DNA from: Loktanella sp. DSM 29012
Lineage (GTDB): Bacteria; Pseudomonadota; Alphaproteobacteria; Rhodobacterales; Rhodobacteraceae
Direction of reading: 5' to 3'
Length of the DNA: 64,000 nucleotides
NCBI RefSeq assembly: GCF_900110705.1
Contig: NZ_FOEJ01000006.1
Location: 1-64,000, forward strand
Made by a program: the position numbers and the translations under genes. Numbering within the stretch: position 1 is the stretch's first letter; the number at the start of each line of letters is the position of its first letter. Below the pieces are notes generated by a model. That model saw only the letters and a program-made list of their open reading frames with translations. It was not told the DNA's origin and searched no databases. Shown piece after piece: positions 52,337 through 60,673 of this stretch.

Positions 52337-52897
52337 ATGCGTTTCATTCTTGCCATCCTCTTGCTGCTGCCCGCGGGCTTGCGCGCAGAAAGCCTGTGCG
52401 GCGTCACCGACAATGCGGCCCTGCTGGACATGCTGGCAGGTGATTGGCGCGGTGACACCTATCTGTCGGCGGTCAACGCGGTCATCGACCAGACGGAAAT
52501 CCAGCCCCGCGCCGAGGCCGAACGTGTCACGATCGGGACGGACGGTATCCTGAGTGTCGAGGCGATCGCGGCGGCGATGGGGGGCGAGGGTCTGCCGATG
52601 GTCCTGTCACCCACCCCCGTCTATAACGTGGATCAGGTGGATGATCTGCTGGAGACCACACAAGCCGAGGTGCTGGCCGATGTGCTGTCGGACACGCCCT
52701 GCGGACCAGAGGAGTTGCCGCAATTCGTGGCCACATTCGGTTTCGATCAGGCGGATACCGATGGCGTGCGGTTCGAAGGGCAGGTGGTGTTGATCCCCTA
52801 TTTCGACGACCGCATCCTGCGTCTTGATCAGTTTGACGTGAACACGGGCGAGATGGTCCTGTTCGTGACCGTCGCCTCGGTGCTGACCCGCGAATGA
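52337..52897 (+). CDS. Secreted protein of unknown function
   Basis: A 186-residue protein with a clear signal peptide (MRFILAILLLLPAGLRA) cleaved before ESLCG. The mature part has two Cys (LCGVTDN and DTPCGPEEL), probably a disulfide, and a hydrophobic beta-rich end (VVLIPYFDDRILRLDQFDVN). A central segment reads LDMLAGDWRGDTYLSAVNAV, resembling a lipocalin-like entry. I do not recognise the family. An AGGAG site precedes the ATG, 16 bases after the tgt stop, so it is probably co-transcribed with tgt. Confidence 0.75.
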   Translation: MRFILAILLLLPAGLRAESLCGVTDNAALLDMLAGDWRGDTYLSAVNAVIDQTEIQPRAEAERVTIGTDGILSVEAIAAAMGGEGLPMVLSPTPVYNVDQVDDLLETTQAEVLADVLSDTPCGPEELPQFVATFGFDQADTDGVRFEGQVVLIPYFDDRILRLDQFDVNTGEMVLFVTVASVLTRE

Positions 52898-53062
52898 CAG
52901 ATGGGGCGGTCCGCATCGGCCTGCCTTTTCATTGATAGCGCTGTAGGGCAGGCCGGACGGGCTGCGGGGTCGAGCGTGCGGCGCCGGCTGAATTGATATC
53001 TGCGGGTTGTTATTGTGCGGCGCAGGTTTCATCATGACCGTCAGTGCGCGGCAATCGTCTGG

Positions 53063-53092
53063 TTGAAATGCATCGGTTGATGCCCCAGATAT
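53063..53092 (+). promoter_or_regulatory. Candidate heat-shock (RpoH) promoter of lon
   Basis: GTTGAA is followed, after 15 bases, by CCCCAGATA, close to the heat-shock consensus CTTGAA-N13-17-CCCCATNT. It lies about 75 bases before the lon ATG. Lon is a known heat-shock protease in proteobacteria, so an RpoH promoter is expected here. Confidence 0.6.
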
Positions 53093-53163
53093 TGTGTTCG
53101 AGGAGATGGACGAGCGCCGCCGCATTGGGGCCGGTCCGTCTTGCCAAAACAAGGAAAAATACC

Positions 53164-55572
53164 ATGCAAGAGCCACTTGCGACATCATACCCCGTCCTGC
53201 CGCTGCGCGACATCGTTGTGTTCCCGCACATGATCGTGCCGCTGTTCGTCGGCCGCGAAAAATCCGTCCGCGCGCTCGAAGAGGTGATGCGTGACGACAA
53301 GCAGATCCTGTTGTCCAGCCAGATGAATCCGGGCGAAGATGATCCCGCGATCGACGGCATCTACCGGACCGGCGTTCTGGCGAATGTGCTGCAATTGCTC
53401 AAATTGCCCGATGGTACGGTCAAGGTGCTGGTCGAAGGGCGTGCGCGCGTCGAAATCACGGAATTCCACGAGAACGACCAGTTCTTTGAGGCATCGGCCC
53501 GTTATCTGGAGGAAGTCCCCGGTCAGGAGGACGAACTCATGGCGCTGACCCGCACTGCCGCGGCAGAGTTCGAACGCTATGCCAAGGTCAAGAAAAACAT
53601 CCCCGAAGAAGCCATGGCCGCCGTGAGCGAAGCGACGGAGCCTGCCAAGCTGGCCGACCTGATCGCAGGTCATCTGGGGATCGAGGTGGATGAAAAGCAG
53701 AAACTGCTGGAAACCCTGTCCGTGTCCGAGCGTCTTGAAAAAGTTTACGGCCAGATGCAGGGCGAAATGTCCGTGCTGCAGGTCGAGAAGAAGATCAAGA
53801 CCCGCGTCAAGACCCAGATGGAGCGCACGCAGCGCGAATACTATCTGAACGAACAGATGAAGGCGATCCAGAAGGAGCTGGGCGACGGCGAGGACGGCCA
53901 GAACGAGGTCGACGAGCTGGAAGCGCGGATCAATGACACCAAGCTGTCCAAGGAAGCCCGCGAAAAGGTCGATGCCGAGCTGAAAAAGCTCAAGAACATG
54001 TCGCCTATGTCGGCAGAGGCTACTGTCGTGCGCAATTACCTGGACTGGATCCTGGCGGTGCCATGGGGCACCAAATCGCGCACGAAAAAGGACCTTGGTC
54101 ACGCGCAAAAGGTGCTGGATGACGACCACTATGGCCTTGAAAAGGTCAAGGAACGCATCGTCGAATACCTCGCCGTGCAGCAGCGCAGCAAAAAGCTGAA
54201 AGGCCCGATCATGTGTCTGGTCGGCCCTCCGGGCGTGGGTAAAACTTCGCTTGGTAAATCCGTGGCCAAGGCGACGGGACGCGAGTTCATCCGCATCTCG
54301 CTGGGTGGCGTACGCGACGAATCCGAAATCCGCGGTCACCGTCGGACCTATATCGGGTCGATGCCGGGCAAGATCATTCAGGCGCTGAAAAAGGCGAAAA
54401 CCACAAACCCGCTGATCCTGCTCGATGAAATCGACAAGATGGGTCAGGATTTCCGTGGCGATCCTGCGTCTGCCATGCTCGAGGTGCTGGACCCGGAACA
54501 GAACGGCAGCTTTGTCGATCACTACCTCGAGGTCGAATACGACCTGTCGAACGTGATGTTCCTGACGACGGCGAACTCTTACAACATGCCGGGGCCGTTG
54601 CTGGACCGGATGGAGATCATCGGCCTGTCCGGCTACACCGAGGACGAAAAGCGCGAGATCGCGCGCCAGCACCTGCTGCCCAAGGTCATGAAAAACCATG
54701 GGTTGAAGTCCAAGGAGTTTGCCGTCGACGACAGCGCCCTGACCGATATCGCGCGGTATTACACTCGCGAGGCCGGTGTGCGTAACTTTGAACGCGAACT
54801 GGCCAAGGTTGCCCGCAAGGCGGTGACGAAGATCGTCAAGAAAGAGGTCGAAGCCGTTGATGTGACGGCCGAAAATCTGGGCGACTATCTGGGTGTGCGC
54901 AAGCATCGCTACGGTCTGGCCGAACAAGAGGATCAGATCGGTGTCGTCACCGGGCTGGCCTATACGTCGGTCGGTGGCGAACTGCTGAGCATCGAGGCGC
55001 TGCGCCTGCCGGGCAAGGGCCGGATGAAGACGACCGGAAAACTGGGCGACGTGATGAAGGAATCCATCGACGCCGCCAGTAGCTATGTCCGGTCGGTGGC
55101 ACCGCAGATCGGGGTCAAGCCGCCCAAGTTCGACACGCTGGACATCCACGTGCACGTCCCCGACGGGGCCACGCCTAAGGACGGACCCAGTGCCGGTCTG
55201 GCGATGGTCACGTCGATTGTATCGGTCCTGACGCAGATTCCGGTACGCAAGGATATCGCCATGACCGGCGAGGTATCTCTGCGCGGCAACGCGATGCCGA
55301 TTGGCGGGCTCAAGGAAAAACTGCTGGCCGCCCTGCGCGGCGGGATCAAGACCGTGCTGATTCCGGCGGAAAACGAAAAGGATCTGGCCGATATTCCCGA
55401 CAACGTGAAGGAAGGTCTGACCCTGATCCCCGTAACGCATGTGTCAGAGGTTCTGGAACATGCATTGGTGCGCCAGCCCGAGCCGATCGAATGGGACCAG
55501 GAGGCAGAGGATGCCGCCGCAGCGGCCACGCTGGCCCGTCGGGGCCTGGAGGCATCGACCGGCTTTCACTGA
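53164..55572 (+). CDS. lon: ATP-dependent protease Lon
   Basis: A 802-residue AAA+ serine protease degrading misfolded and regulatory proteins. The N-terminal LAN domain starts [20 protein letters not shown] (residues 9-28). A coiled linker precedes the ATPase domain with Walker [21 protein letters not shown] (near 350) and Walker [16 protein letters not shown]. The protease domain contains the catalytic Ser in [15 protein letters not shown] (near 677) and Lys in [15 protein letters not shown]. Start ATG at 53164 with AAGGAAA upstream. A likely heat-shock promoter lies upstream. Confidence 0.96.
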   Translation: MQEPLATSYPVLPLRDIVVFPHMIVPLFVGREKSVRALEEVMRDDKQILLSSQMNPGEDDPAIDGIYRTGVLANVLQLLKLPDGTVKVLVEGRARVEITEFHENDQFFEASARYLEEVPGQEDELMALTRTAAAEFERYAKVKKNIPEEAMAAVSEATEPAKLADLIAGHLGIEVDEKQKLLETLSVSERLEKVYGQMQGEMSVLQVEKKIKTRVKTQMERTQREYYLNEQMKAIQKELGDGEDGQNEVDELEARINDTKLSKEAREKVDAELKKLKNMSPMSAEATVVRNYLDWILAVPWGTKSRTKKDLGHAQKVLDDDHYGLEKVKERIVEYLAVQQRSKKLKGPIMCLVGPPGVGKTSLGKSVAKATGREFIRISLGGVRDESEIRGHRRTYIGSMPGKIIQALKKAKTTNPLILLDEIDKMGQDFRGDPASAMLEVLDPEQNGSFVDHYLEVEYDLSNVMFLTTANSYNMPGPLLDRMEIIGLSGYTEDEKREIARQHLLPKVMKNHGLKSKEFAVDDSALTDIARYYTREAGVRNFERELAKVARKAVTKIVKKEVEAVDVTAENLGDYLGVRKHRYGLAEQEDQIGVVTGLAYTSVGGELLSIEALRLPGKGRMKTTGKLGDVMKESIDAASSYVRSVAPQIGVKPPKFDTLDIHVHVPDGATPKDGPSAGLAMVTSIVSVLTQIPVRKDIAMTGEVSLRGNAMPIGGLKEKLLAALRGGIKTVLIPAENEKDLADIPDNVKEGLTLIPVTHVSEVLEHALVRQPEPIEWDQEAEDAAAAATLARRGLEASTGFH

Positions 55573-55595
55573 CCCTCTGTAAACCTAGCCAACGC

Positions 55596-55628
55596 AGCCC
55601 CGCCACACCGGCGGGGCTGTTTGCGTTT
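55596..55628 (+). terminator. Rho-independent terminator after lon
   Basis: AGCCCCGCC-N5-GGCGGGGCT is followed by TTTGCGTTTT about 25 bases after the lon stop. The stem is strong and the tail T-rich. Confidence 0.85.
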
Positions 55629-55728
55629 TGGCGGCACGGTCGTCACAGGTCGTGAATTCCTGTGGATCGGTCATGGTCAGGCCGCAAAGTTTCGCTAAGG
55701 TTGGTTCAAACCGGAATCGGAGCCTGCG

Positions 55729-56172
55729 ATGTCATCGAAAACGAACCCCGCCACCGAGGGCAAGACCGTCACACTCAAGCCTGCGACGCCAAAGGTCGAC
55801 ACGACCCCGGCCAAGGCGCAAGTGGCCGCCCCGGCGCCCAAGGTGGTCGGGACCGCGACCGCATTGGACGCAGGCGAGCCAATCAAGAAACCCGAATTCA
55901 TCGACCGTGCCGTGGCGCGCTCTGGCGTCAAGAAAAAAGACGCCAAACCCGCGATCGAGGCCGCCATGGCGGAACTGGCCGATATCCTGCTGGCCGGTGG
56001 CGAGCTGATATTACCACCGATGGGCAAGTTGAAATCGATCAAATCAAAGGATCTGGGTGAGGGCGCGCAGATGTTGACGCTCAAGCTGCGCACGATGAAG
56101 GATGGCGCTGGTCAGGGCGCGGGGCCAAACACTTCAAAAACCGGGGTTGCAGACGACGACGAGGACGGCTAA
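55729..56172 (+). CDS. HU family DNA-binding protein with N-terminal extension
   Basis: A 147-residue nucleoid-like protein. Residues 1-50 are a Lys/Thr/Ala/Pro-rich, probably disordered tail, and residues 55-125 look like an HU/IHF fold (KKPEFIDRAVARSGVKKKDA and LADILLAGGELILPPMGKLK), ending in an acidic tail. Classical HU is about 90 residues, so the extension is the odd feature. It lies just after lon with its own gap and before a tRNA-Val gene. The DNA-binding arm is recognisable as LPPMGKLKSIKSKDLG. Confidence 0.83.
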   Translation: MSSKTNPATEGKTVTLKPATPKVDTTPAKAQVAAPAPKVVGTATALDAGEPIKKPEFIDRAVARSGVKKKDAKPAIEAAMAELADILLAGGELILPPMGKLKSIKSKDLGEGAQMLTLKLRTMKDGAGQGAGPNTSKTGVADDDEDG

Positions 56173-56184
56173 ATCCCCACTCGC

Positions 56185-56259
56185 GGGTGATTAGCTCAGT
56201 GGTAGAGCGCTTCGTTCACATCGAAGATGTCAGGAGTTCAAATCTCTTATCACCCACCA
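56185..56259 (+). tRNA. tRNA-Val (anticodon CAC)
   Basis: A full cloverleaf is visible: acceptor arms GGGTGAT and ATCACCC, D-loop TAGCTCAGTGGTAGAGC, anticodon stem CTTCG/CGAAG around the loop TTCACAT with anticodon CAC, T-loop GTTCAAAT. The discriminator is A, and CCA is encoded at 56257-56259. Confidence 0.97.
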
Positions 56260-56265
56260 GAATAC

Positions 56266-56296
56266 AAAAGGCGTCACCGCAGGGTGGCGCCTTTTT
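56266..56296 (+). terminator. Rho-independent terminator after tRNA-Val(CAC)
   Basis: AAAAGGCGTCACC and GGGTGGCGCCTTTTT pair around a three-base loop directly after the tRNA. The T-run points to termination of the tRNA transcript before the phosphatase gene. Confidence 0.85.
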
Positions 56297-56329
56297 GCAT
56301 TGTTGGCGCATGAACAAGGGACCAACGGG

Positions 56330-56935
56330 ATGACCTATCCGGACCTCTACATACTGCGGCATGGCGAAACCTTCTGGAACGCCGAGGGTCGCATGCAGGG
56401 CCACCTGAATTCACCGCTGACACCGCGCGGCGTGGCGCAGGCCCATGCACAGGCAGCGCTGCTGGCCGGTGCGGACCTGACCGGATTTGCCTTCTACACC
56501 AGCCCGCTGGGCCGGGCTGTGCAGACGGCTGCGATCGCGTTGGGACCGCTTGCCACCACGATCCGCACGGATGACCGCCTGATGGAAATCGACGTGGGCG
56601 CGTGGCAGGGCTGTTTGCGACGCGACCTCGTCACGGGTGACCTGGTCGAGGGACCGGACGGGGATGTCACGCTCTATGCGCGGGCACCGGGTGAGGGGCT
56701 GGCGGCACTGACCGCCCGCGCGCAGGCGTTTCTGGATGATCTGGACGGTCCTGCCGTCGTCGTGTGTCACGGCATCATCAGCCGCGTGCTGCGCCGTCTG
56801 GTGCTGGGACTGGGGCCCGAGGCGCTGGCTGATCTGCCGGGGGGGCAGGGCAACGTATTTTACCTCAGCCAGGGTCGCCAGGAAGAGTTGCGCTCGCCCT
56901 CGGCATTGGGTAATCCGTCTTCAGCGGGTGGTTAG
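56330..56935 (+). CDS. Histidine phosphatase (phosphoglycerate mutase-like)
   Basis: A 201-residue phosphatase of the histidine acid/dPGM superfamily. The phosphorylated His is in LYILRHGETFWNAEGRMQG (residues 7-25), the second Arg in YTSPLGRAVQTA, the Glu in MEIDVGAWQG and the second His in AVVVCHGIISRVLRRL. The substrate is unknown; relatives act on phosphoglycerate or cobalamin precursors. The start at 56330 matches the family opening. The frame runs into the next tRNA-Val gene: its TAG stop lies at positions 8-10 of that tRNA. Confidence 0.87.
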   Translation: MTYPDLYILRHGETFWNAEGRMQGHLNSPLTPRGVAQAHAQAALLAGADLTGFAFYTSPLGRAVQTAAIALGPLATTIRTDDRLMEIDVGAWQGCLRRDLVTGDLVEGPDGDVTLYARAPGEGLAALTARAQAFLDDLDGPAVVVCHGIISRVLRRLVLGLGPEALADLPGGQGNVFYLSQGRQEELRSPSALGNPSSAGG

Positions 56936-57001
56936 CTCAGTTGGTAGAGCGTTTCGTTTACACCGAAAATGTCGGGGGTTCGAGCCCCTCACCACCCACC
57001 A
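56926..57001 (+). tRNA. tRNA-Val (anticodon TAC)
   Basis: Acceptor arms GGGTGGT and ACCACCC, D-loop TAGCTCAGTTGGTAGAGC, anticodon stem TTTCG/CGAAA around TTTACAC with anticodon TAC, T-loop GTTCGAGC. CCA is encoded at 56999-57001. Its first ten bases overlap the phosphatase reading frame. Confidence 0.97.
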
Positions 57002-57062
57002 TCGCCCCTGACGCCATCACACGAAGCTTGACGTGCGCATCGGTGCGGGGCCAGATCGGCAG

Positions 57063-58655
57063 ATGTTGAGCCAGAAATCCGACTATGCCCGGACCCGTGA
57101 TGCGTTTCGCTGGGATATTCCGCGCCACTACAACATCGGCGTTGATTGTTGCGACCGCGTCGCGGACTTGAGTCCGGATGCGGCCGCGATCATCGACGCC
57201 TCCGGTGACAATCCGCGCACCGTGACATTTGCCCGGTTGCGCAGCCTCAGCAATCAGATGGCAAGGCTGCTGTCACGCCACGCAAGCGCGGGCAGCCGGA
57301 TCGGCGTGCTGCTGCCGCAATCGGTCGAAACAGCGATGACACACCTTGCAGCGTTCAAGCTGGGGGCCATTTCCATCCCGTTGTTCACCCTGTTCGGGCC
57401 TGACGCCCTGCGCCACCGATTGCGCGATTCGGGTGCCTGCGTGCTGGTGACCGACGCTGCGGGGGCAGCCAAGATCGACGCGATCCGCGCTGATCTGCCC
57501 GATCTGGTCTGCGTCATCGTGATCGGCCCGGATCTGGATGCCACCCTGGCAGGATTGCCCGATGATTTCACCCCTGCCCGGACAGCAGCGGACGACCCTG
57601 CGCTGCTGATCTACACCTCTGGCACCACTGGCGCACCCAAGGGGGCGCTGCACGCCCACCGCGTTCTGCTGGGCCATCTGCCGGGCGTCGAGATGAGCCA
57701 CGATTTCCTGCCGCAACCCGGTGACCGGATCTGGACGCCGGCCGATTGGGCATGGATTGGCGGATTGCTGGATGTGCTCCTGCCCGCATTGCATCACGGC
57801 ATTCCCGTCGTGGCCTGCCGCTTTGCCAAGTTCACGGCAGAGGCAGCCTTTGCCTTGATGCGGGATCATGGTGTGCGCAACGCGTTTCTGCCGCCGACCG
57901 CGCTCAAGATCATGCGGCTGATGCCGGATCCGCCGCAGTTGAACCTGCGCTCTGTCGCCAGTGGCGGCGAAACGCTGGGCACAGAGCTGATCGACTGGGG
58001 CCAGCGGGTGCTGGGGTGTACGATCAACGAATTTTACGGCCAGACCGAATGCAACATGATCGTCAGTTCGTGTGCGGCACTGGCACCGGCTGTCCCCGGC
58101 GTAATGGGGTTTGCTGTGCCCGGTCATGATGTGCAGGTCATCGATCCCGACGGCCAGCCCTGCCCAGTCGGGGCAGAGGGCGATATCGCCTGCCGCAGTC
58201 CCGACCCGGTCATGTTCCTGCGCTACTGGAACAATCCGGCTGCGACAGAGGCGAAGATGCGCGGCAACTGGCTGCTAACCGGTGATCGTGGCACATGGTG
58301 CCCGGATGGGCGCATCCGGTTCAAGGGACGGGACGATGACATCATATCATCGGGCGGTTACCGGATCGGTCCTGCGGAAATCGAAGATTGTCTGCTGACG
58401 CATCCTGCCGTGCAGATGGCCGGCGTCGTCGGTGCCCCCGATCCAATCCGGGGCGAGGTGATCGTGGCATTCGTGCAACTGGTGTCAAGTGCGGTGGGGG
58501 AAGATGCACTTGCCGACACGCTGATCGCGCATGTTCGCAATCGGCTGGCTGCCCATGAGGCACCGCGGCGCATCATCTTTGCAGGCTGCCTGCCACTGAC
58601 CACCACAGGCAAAATCATCCGCGCCGATCTGCGGGCGCAACTGGCGCAGGGCTGA
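57063..58655 (+). CDS. AMP-dependent acyl-CoA synthetase
   Basis: A 530-residue adenylate-forming enzyme activating a carboxylic acid as acyl-AMP and then acyl-CoA. Motifs: the P-loop LLIYTSGTTGAPKGALHAHR (near residues 180-199), NEFYGQTECNMIVSSC (near 323-338), LLTGDRGTWCPDGRIRFKGR (near 405) and the catalytic Lys in TTTGKIIRADL close to the end. Relatives include acetyl/propionyl-CoA and medium-chain synthetases; the substrate is not predictable. I chose the ATG at 57063; a GTG 30 bases upstream is possible. Confidence 0.88.
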   Translation: MLSQKSDYARTRDAFRWDIPRHYNIGVDCCDRVADLSPDAAAIIDASGDNPRTVTFARLRSLSNQMARLLSRHASAGSRIGVLLPQSVETAMTHLAAFKLGAISIPLFTLFGPDALRHRLRDSGACVLVTDAAGAAKIDAIRADLPDLVCVIVIGPDLDATLAGLPDDFTPARTAADDPALLIYTSGTTGAPKGALHAHRVLLGHLPGVEMSHDFLPQPGDRIWTPADWAWIGGLLDVLLPALHHGIPVVACRFAKFTAEAAFALMRDHGVRNAFLPPTALKIMRLMPDPPQLNLRSVASGGETLGTELIDWGQRVLGCTINEFYGQTECNMIVSSCAALAPAVPGVMGFAVPGHDVQVIDPDGQPCPVGAEGDIACRSPDPVMFLRYWNNPAATEAKMRGNWLLTGDRGTWCPDGRIRFKGRDDDIISSGGYRIGPAEIEDCLLTHPAVQMAGVVGAPDPIRGEVIVAFVQLVSSAVGEDALADTLIAHVRNRLAAHEAPRRIIFAGCLPLTTTGKIIRADLRAQLAQG

Positions 58656-58670
58656 GGGGGTCGCTGTTTT

Positions 58671-58717
58671 TCAAATATCCCGGGGGAGGTCTGCAAGACC
58701 GGGGGCTGGCCCCCTCC
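58671..58717 (-). repeat. Dispersed intergenic repeat, copy 8
   Basis: On the minus strand GGGGGCCAGCCCCC is followed by GGTCTTGCAGACC and then CCCCCGGGATATTTGAAAAA. It lies just after the acyl-CoA synthetase stop and is more divergent than copies 1 and 2. Confidence 0.65.
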
Positions 58718-58781
58718 AACCTAGCAAGCGGGCGCATCGCAATCATTTTTGCGTTGTGCCGCATTTTGCGCATTCTCGCGC

Positions 58782-58810
58782 TTGACGGGGGTGGGGGGCT
58801 TGCATAGAAG
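58782..58810 (+). promoter_or_regulatory. Candidate promoter for the tRNA-Asp pair
   Basis: TTGACG is followed after 17 bases by TAGAAG, about 40 bases before the first tRNA-Asp gene. The spacing and the -35 match fit a strong housekeeping promoter of stable RNA genes. Confidence 0.6.
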
Positions 58811-58848
58811 CGCGGCACGCTTTGCGACACGCAAGGTGGTCAAGATGC

Positions 58849-58925
58849 GCGGTTGTAGCTCAGTTGGTTAGAGTACCGGCCTGTCACGCCGGGGGTCGCG
58901 GGTTCGAGCCCCGTCAACCGCGCCA
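58849..58925 (+). tRNA. tRNA-Asp (anticodon GTC), copy 1
   Basis: Acceptor arms GCGGTTG and CAACCGC, D-loop TAGCTCAGTTGGTTAGAGT, anticodon stem CCGGC/GCCGG around CTGTCAC with anticodon GTC, T-loop GTTCGAGC. The discriminator is G, and CCA is encoded at 58923-58925. The GUC anticodon is a substrate of the tgt gene product. Confidence 0.97.
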
Positions 58926-58961
58926 TTGACCCCCGAAACGTACGCAAACGTGATGAAATGC

Positions 58962-59038
58962 GCGGTTGTAGCTCAGTTGGTTAGAGTACCGGCCTGTCAC
59001 GCCGGGGGTCGCGGGTTCGAGCCCCGTCAACCGCGCCA
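58962..59038 (+). tRNA. tRNA-Asp (anticodon GTC), copy 2
   Basis: It is identical to the first tRNA-Asp over its full length and lies 113 bases downstream, with a 36-base spacer after the first CCA. The two genes are probably processed from one transcript. CCA is encoded at 59036-59038. Confidence 0.97.
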
Positions 59039-59070
59039 TTTCACCCCTTCCTGAACCTGTTTTCCGGTGC

Positions 59071-59090
59071 CGATTTTTCGCGAAAAATCG
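59071..59090. repeat. Perfect palindrome, copy 1
   Basis: CGATTTTTCGCGAAAAATCG reads the same on both strands, 33 bases after the second tRNA-Asp. It recurs 40 bases further on. It might serve as a processing or termination hairpin for the tRNA transcript, or as a protein-binding site. Confidence 0.7.
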
Positions 59091-59129
59091 GTTGCACGTC
59101 CGACCCTGCGACAGGCCGGACGTATTCTT

Positions 59130-59147
59130 GATTTTTCGCGAAAAATC
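59130..59147. repeat. Perfect palindrome, copy 2
   Basis: GATTTTTCGCGAAAAATC is a perfect 18-base palindrome identical to the inner part of copy 1, ten bases before the M20 peptidase stop. Between the two copies lies a further inverted repeat, CGTCCGACCC and GGCCGGACG. Confidence 0.7.
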
Positions 59148-59156
59148 GCGGCCCCG

Positions 59157-60530
59157 TCAGCGGGTCATCGCATGCAGGATTCGCGCCCAACTGCGCGTGC
59201 CCTTGTGAAAGGATGACAGGTCGTATTTCTCGTTCGGGGAATGAATTTGATCGTCGTCCTTTCCGAAACCGATCAGCATGGCGTCCATGTCGAGGTAGGA
59301 CTTGAAATAGGCGGCGATGGGAATCGAACCGCCACAGCCGACATATGCTGCTGCATTGGGCCATTCGTCCGACAGGGCGCGGCGGGCCTGATCGAACGCC
59401 GGATGTGTTGTCGTCATCTGGCCCGCTGCCGAGGCCCCGTGCGCGTGAAACGTCACACCGCAATCGGCAGGAATCATGCCGCTGACCTGCTTGCGGAACG
59501 CGACGCGGATCGCCTCGGGATCCTGCTGGCCCACAAGGCGGAAACTGATTTTCGCGCTGGCCTGCGCAGGCAAGACTGTCTTGAACCCGTCACCGGTATA
59601 GCCTGCGGTCATGCCGTTGACCTCGCAGGTGGGGCGCGACCAGATCATTTCCAGCGGGCGGCGGCCTTGTTCGCCAGCAGGATATTTCAGACCGACTTCG
59701 CCCAGGAACGCTTCGGCGTCAAAATTTAGGTCGTCCCAGGCGGCGGCCAGTTCGTTCGACAGTTCGGGTACGCCGTCATAGAAACCAGGCACAGTGATAC
59801 GTCCCGTTTCATCGTGCAGTGCTGCAATCACCTTGGCCAGGACGCGGGCAGGGTTCATCGCGATCCCGCCATACATGCCCGAATGCAAATCCTTGGACGG
59901 GCCGGTGATCGTGACTTCTTCGCCCAGCAGTCCGCGCAACTGCGTGATGATCGCAGGTGTCGCGTCGCCATACATGCCGGTGTCGCAAATCAGCGCGATA
60001 TCCGCGCGCAACAGGTCTGCGTTGTCTTTCAGAAACGGGATCAGCGACGGCGACCCTGATTCCTCCTCACCTTCGAAAAAGATGGTGATGTTTCCGGGCA
60101 GGGTGCCATGCACCGCTTTCCAGGCGCGACAGGCCTCGATGAATGTCATCAGCTGGCCCTTGTCGTCCGATGCGCCACGCCCGCGAATGACTGGCCCTTT
60201 GTCCGTCTGCTCGACTGCGGGGTCGAACGGGTCGCGGTCCCACAGGTGCAGCGGGTCCACGGGTTGCACGTCGTAATGCCCGTAAAACAGGATGTGCGGG
60301 CCGTCGCCGCCGGACTGCGCGACCACCATCGGGTGTCCTGTTGTCGGGTGCTTGGTGGCCTCGAATCCGATGGATTGCAGGTCCGCAACCAGCCAGTCGG
60401 CCGCACGGTCGCAATCACCCTTGTATGCGGGATCGGTGGAAATGGACGGAATGCGGAGCAGGTCCAGCAGCCGTTCGGTCGCAGGATCAAGGTTTGCGTC
60501 GATGTGGTCGAGTACTGGGTCAAGGGACAT
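59157..60530 (-). CDS. M20 family metallopeptidase (dipeptidase)
   Basis: A 457-residue zinc dipeptidase or aminoacyl hydrolase. Metal and catalytic motifs are in ILFYGHYDVQPVDPLHLWDR (near residues 80-99), IRGRGASDDKGQLMTFIEAC (bridging Asp), ITIFFEGEEESGSPSL (catalytic Glu pair), ALICDTGM and a late His in IPIAAYFKSYLDMDAMLIGF. The dimerisation domain lies near residues 210-330. The substrate is unknown. It is divergent from hemA. Confidence 0.92.
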   Translation of the reverse strand: MSLDPVLDHIDANLDPATERLLDLLRIPSISTDPAYKGDCDRAADWLVADLQSIGFEATKHPTTGHPMVVAQSGGDGPHILFYGHYDVQPVDPLHLWDRDPFDPAVEQTDKGPVIRGRGASDDKGQLMTFIEACRAWKAVHGTLPGNITIFFEGEEESGSPSLIPFLKDNADLLRADIALICDTGMYGDATPAIITQLRGLLGEEVTITGPSKDLHSGMYGGIAMNPARVLAKVIAALHDETGRITVPGFYDGVPELSNELAAAWDDLNFDAEAFLGEVGLKYPAGEQGRRPLEMIWSRPTCEVNGMTAGYTGDGFKTVLPAQASAKISFRLVGQQDPEAIRVAFRKQVSGMIPADCGVTFHAHGASAAGQMTTTHPAFDQARRALSDEWPNAAAYVGCGGSIPIAAYFKSYLDMDAMLIGFGKDDDQIHSPNEKYDLSSFHKGTRSWARILHAMTR

Positions 60531-60557
60531 TGCGGCATCTTTCTCTGCTGTTTGAAA

Positions 60558-60576
60558 TGAAACTTAGCCGGTTTCA
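60558..60576. promoter_or_regulatory. Candidate operator upstream of hemA
   Basis: TGAAAC-N7-GTTTCA is an inverted repeat with six-base arms, 98 bases before the hemA start and 28 before the peptidase start on the other strand. It may bind a regulator of either gene. No FnrL or PpsR site of the usual form was seen. Confidence 0.3.
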
Positions 60577-60673
60577 CCGCATGTGCCAGTAGCGTGACAG
60601 TGGGTCGCGTATTGTCGTCCGGTGATGCGCCCTATATGTCCGGAACCGAAGAAACGATAACAGGACCTGCCCG

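Noticed and set aside
53185-55440. A 751-codon minus-strand frame opposite lon
   Set aside because: It mirrors the lon frame exactly, has shadow composition (His, Gln, Val rich) and no known motif.
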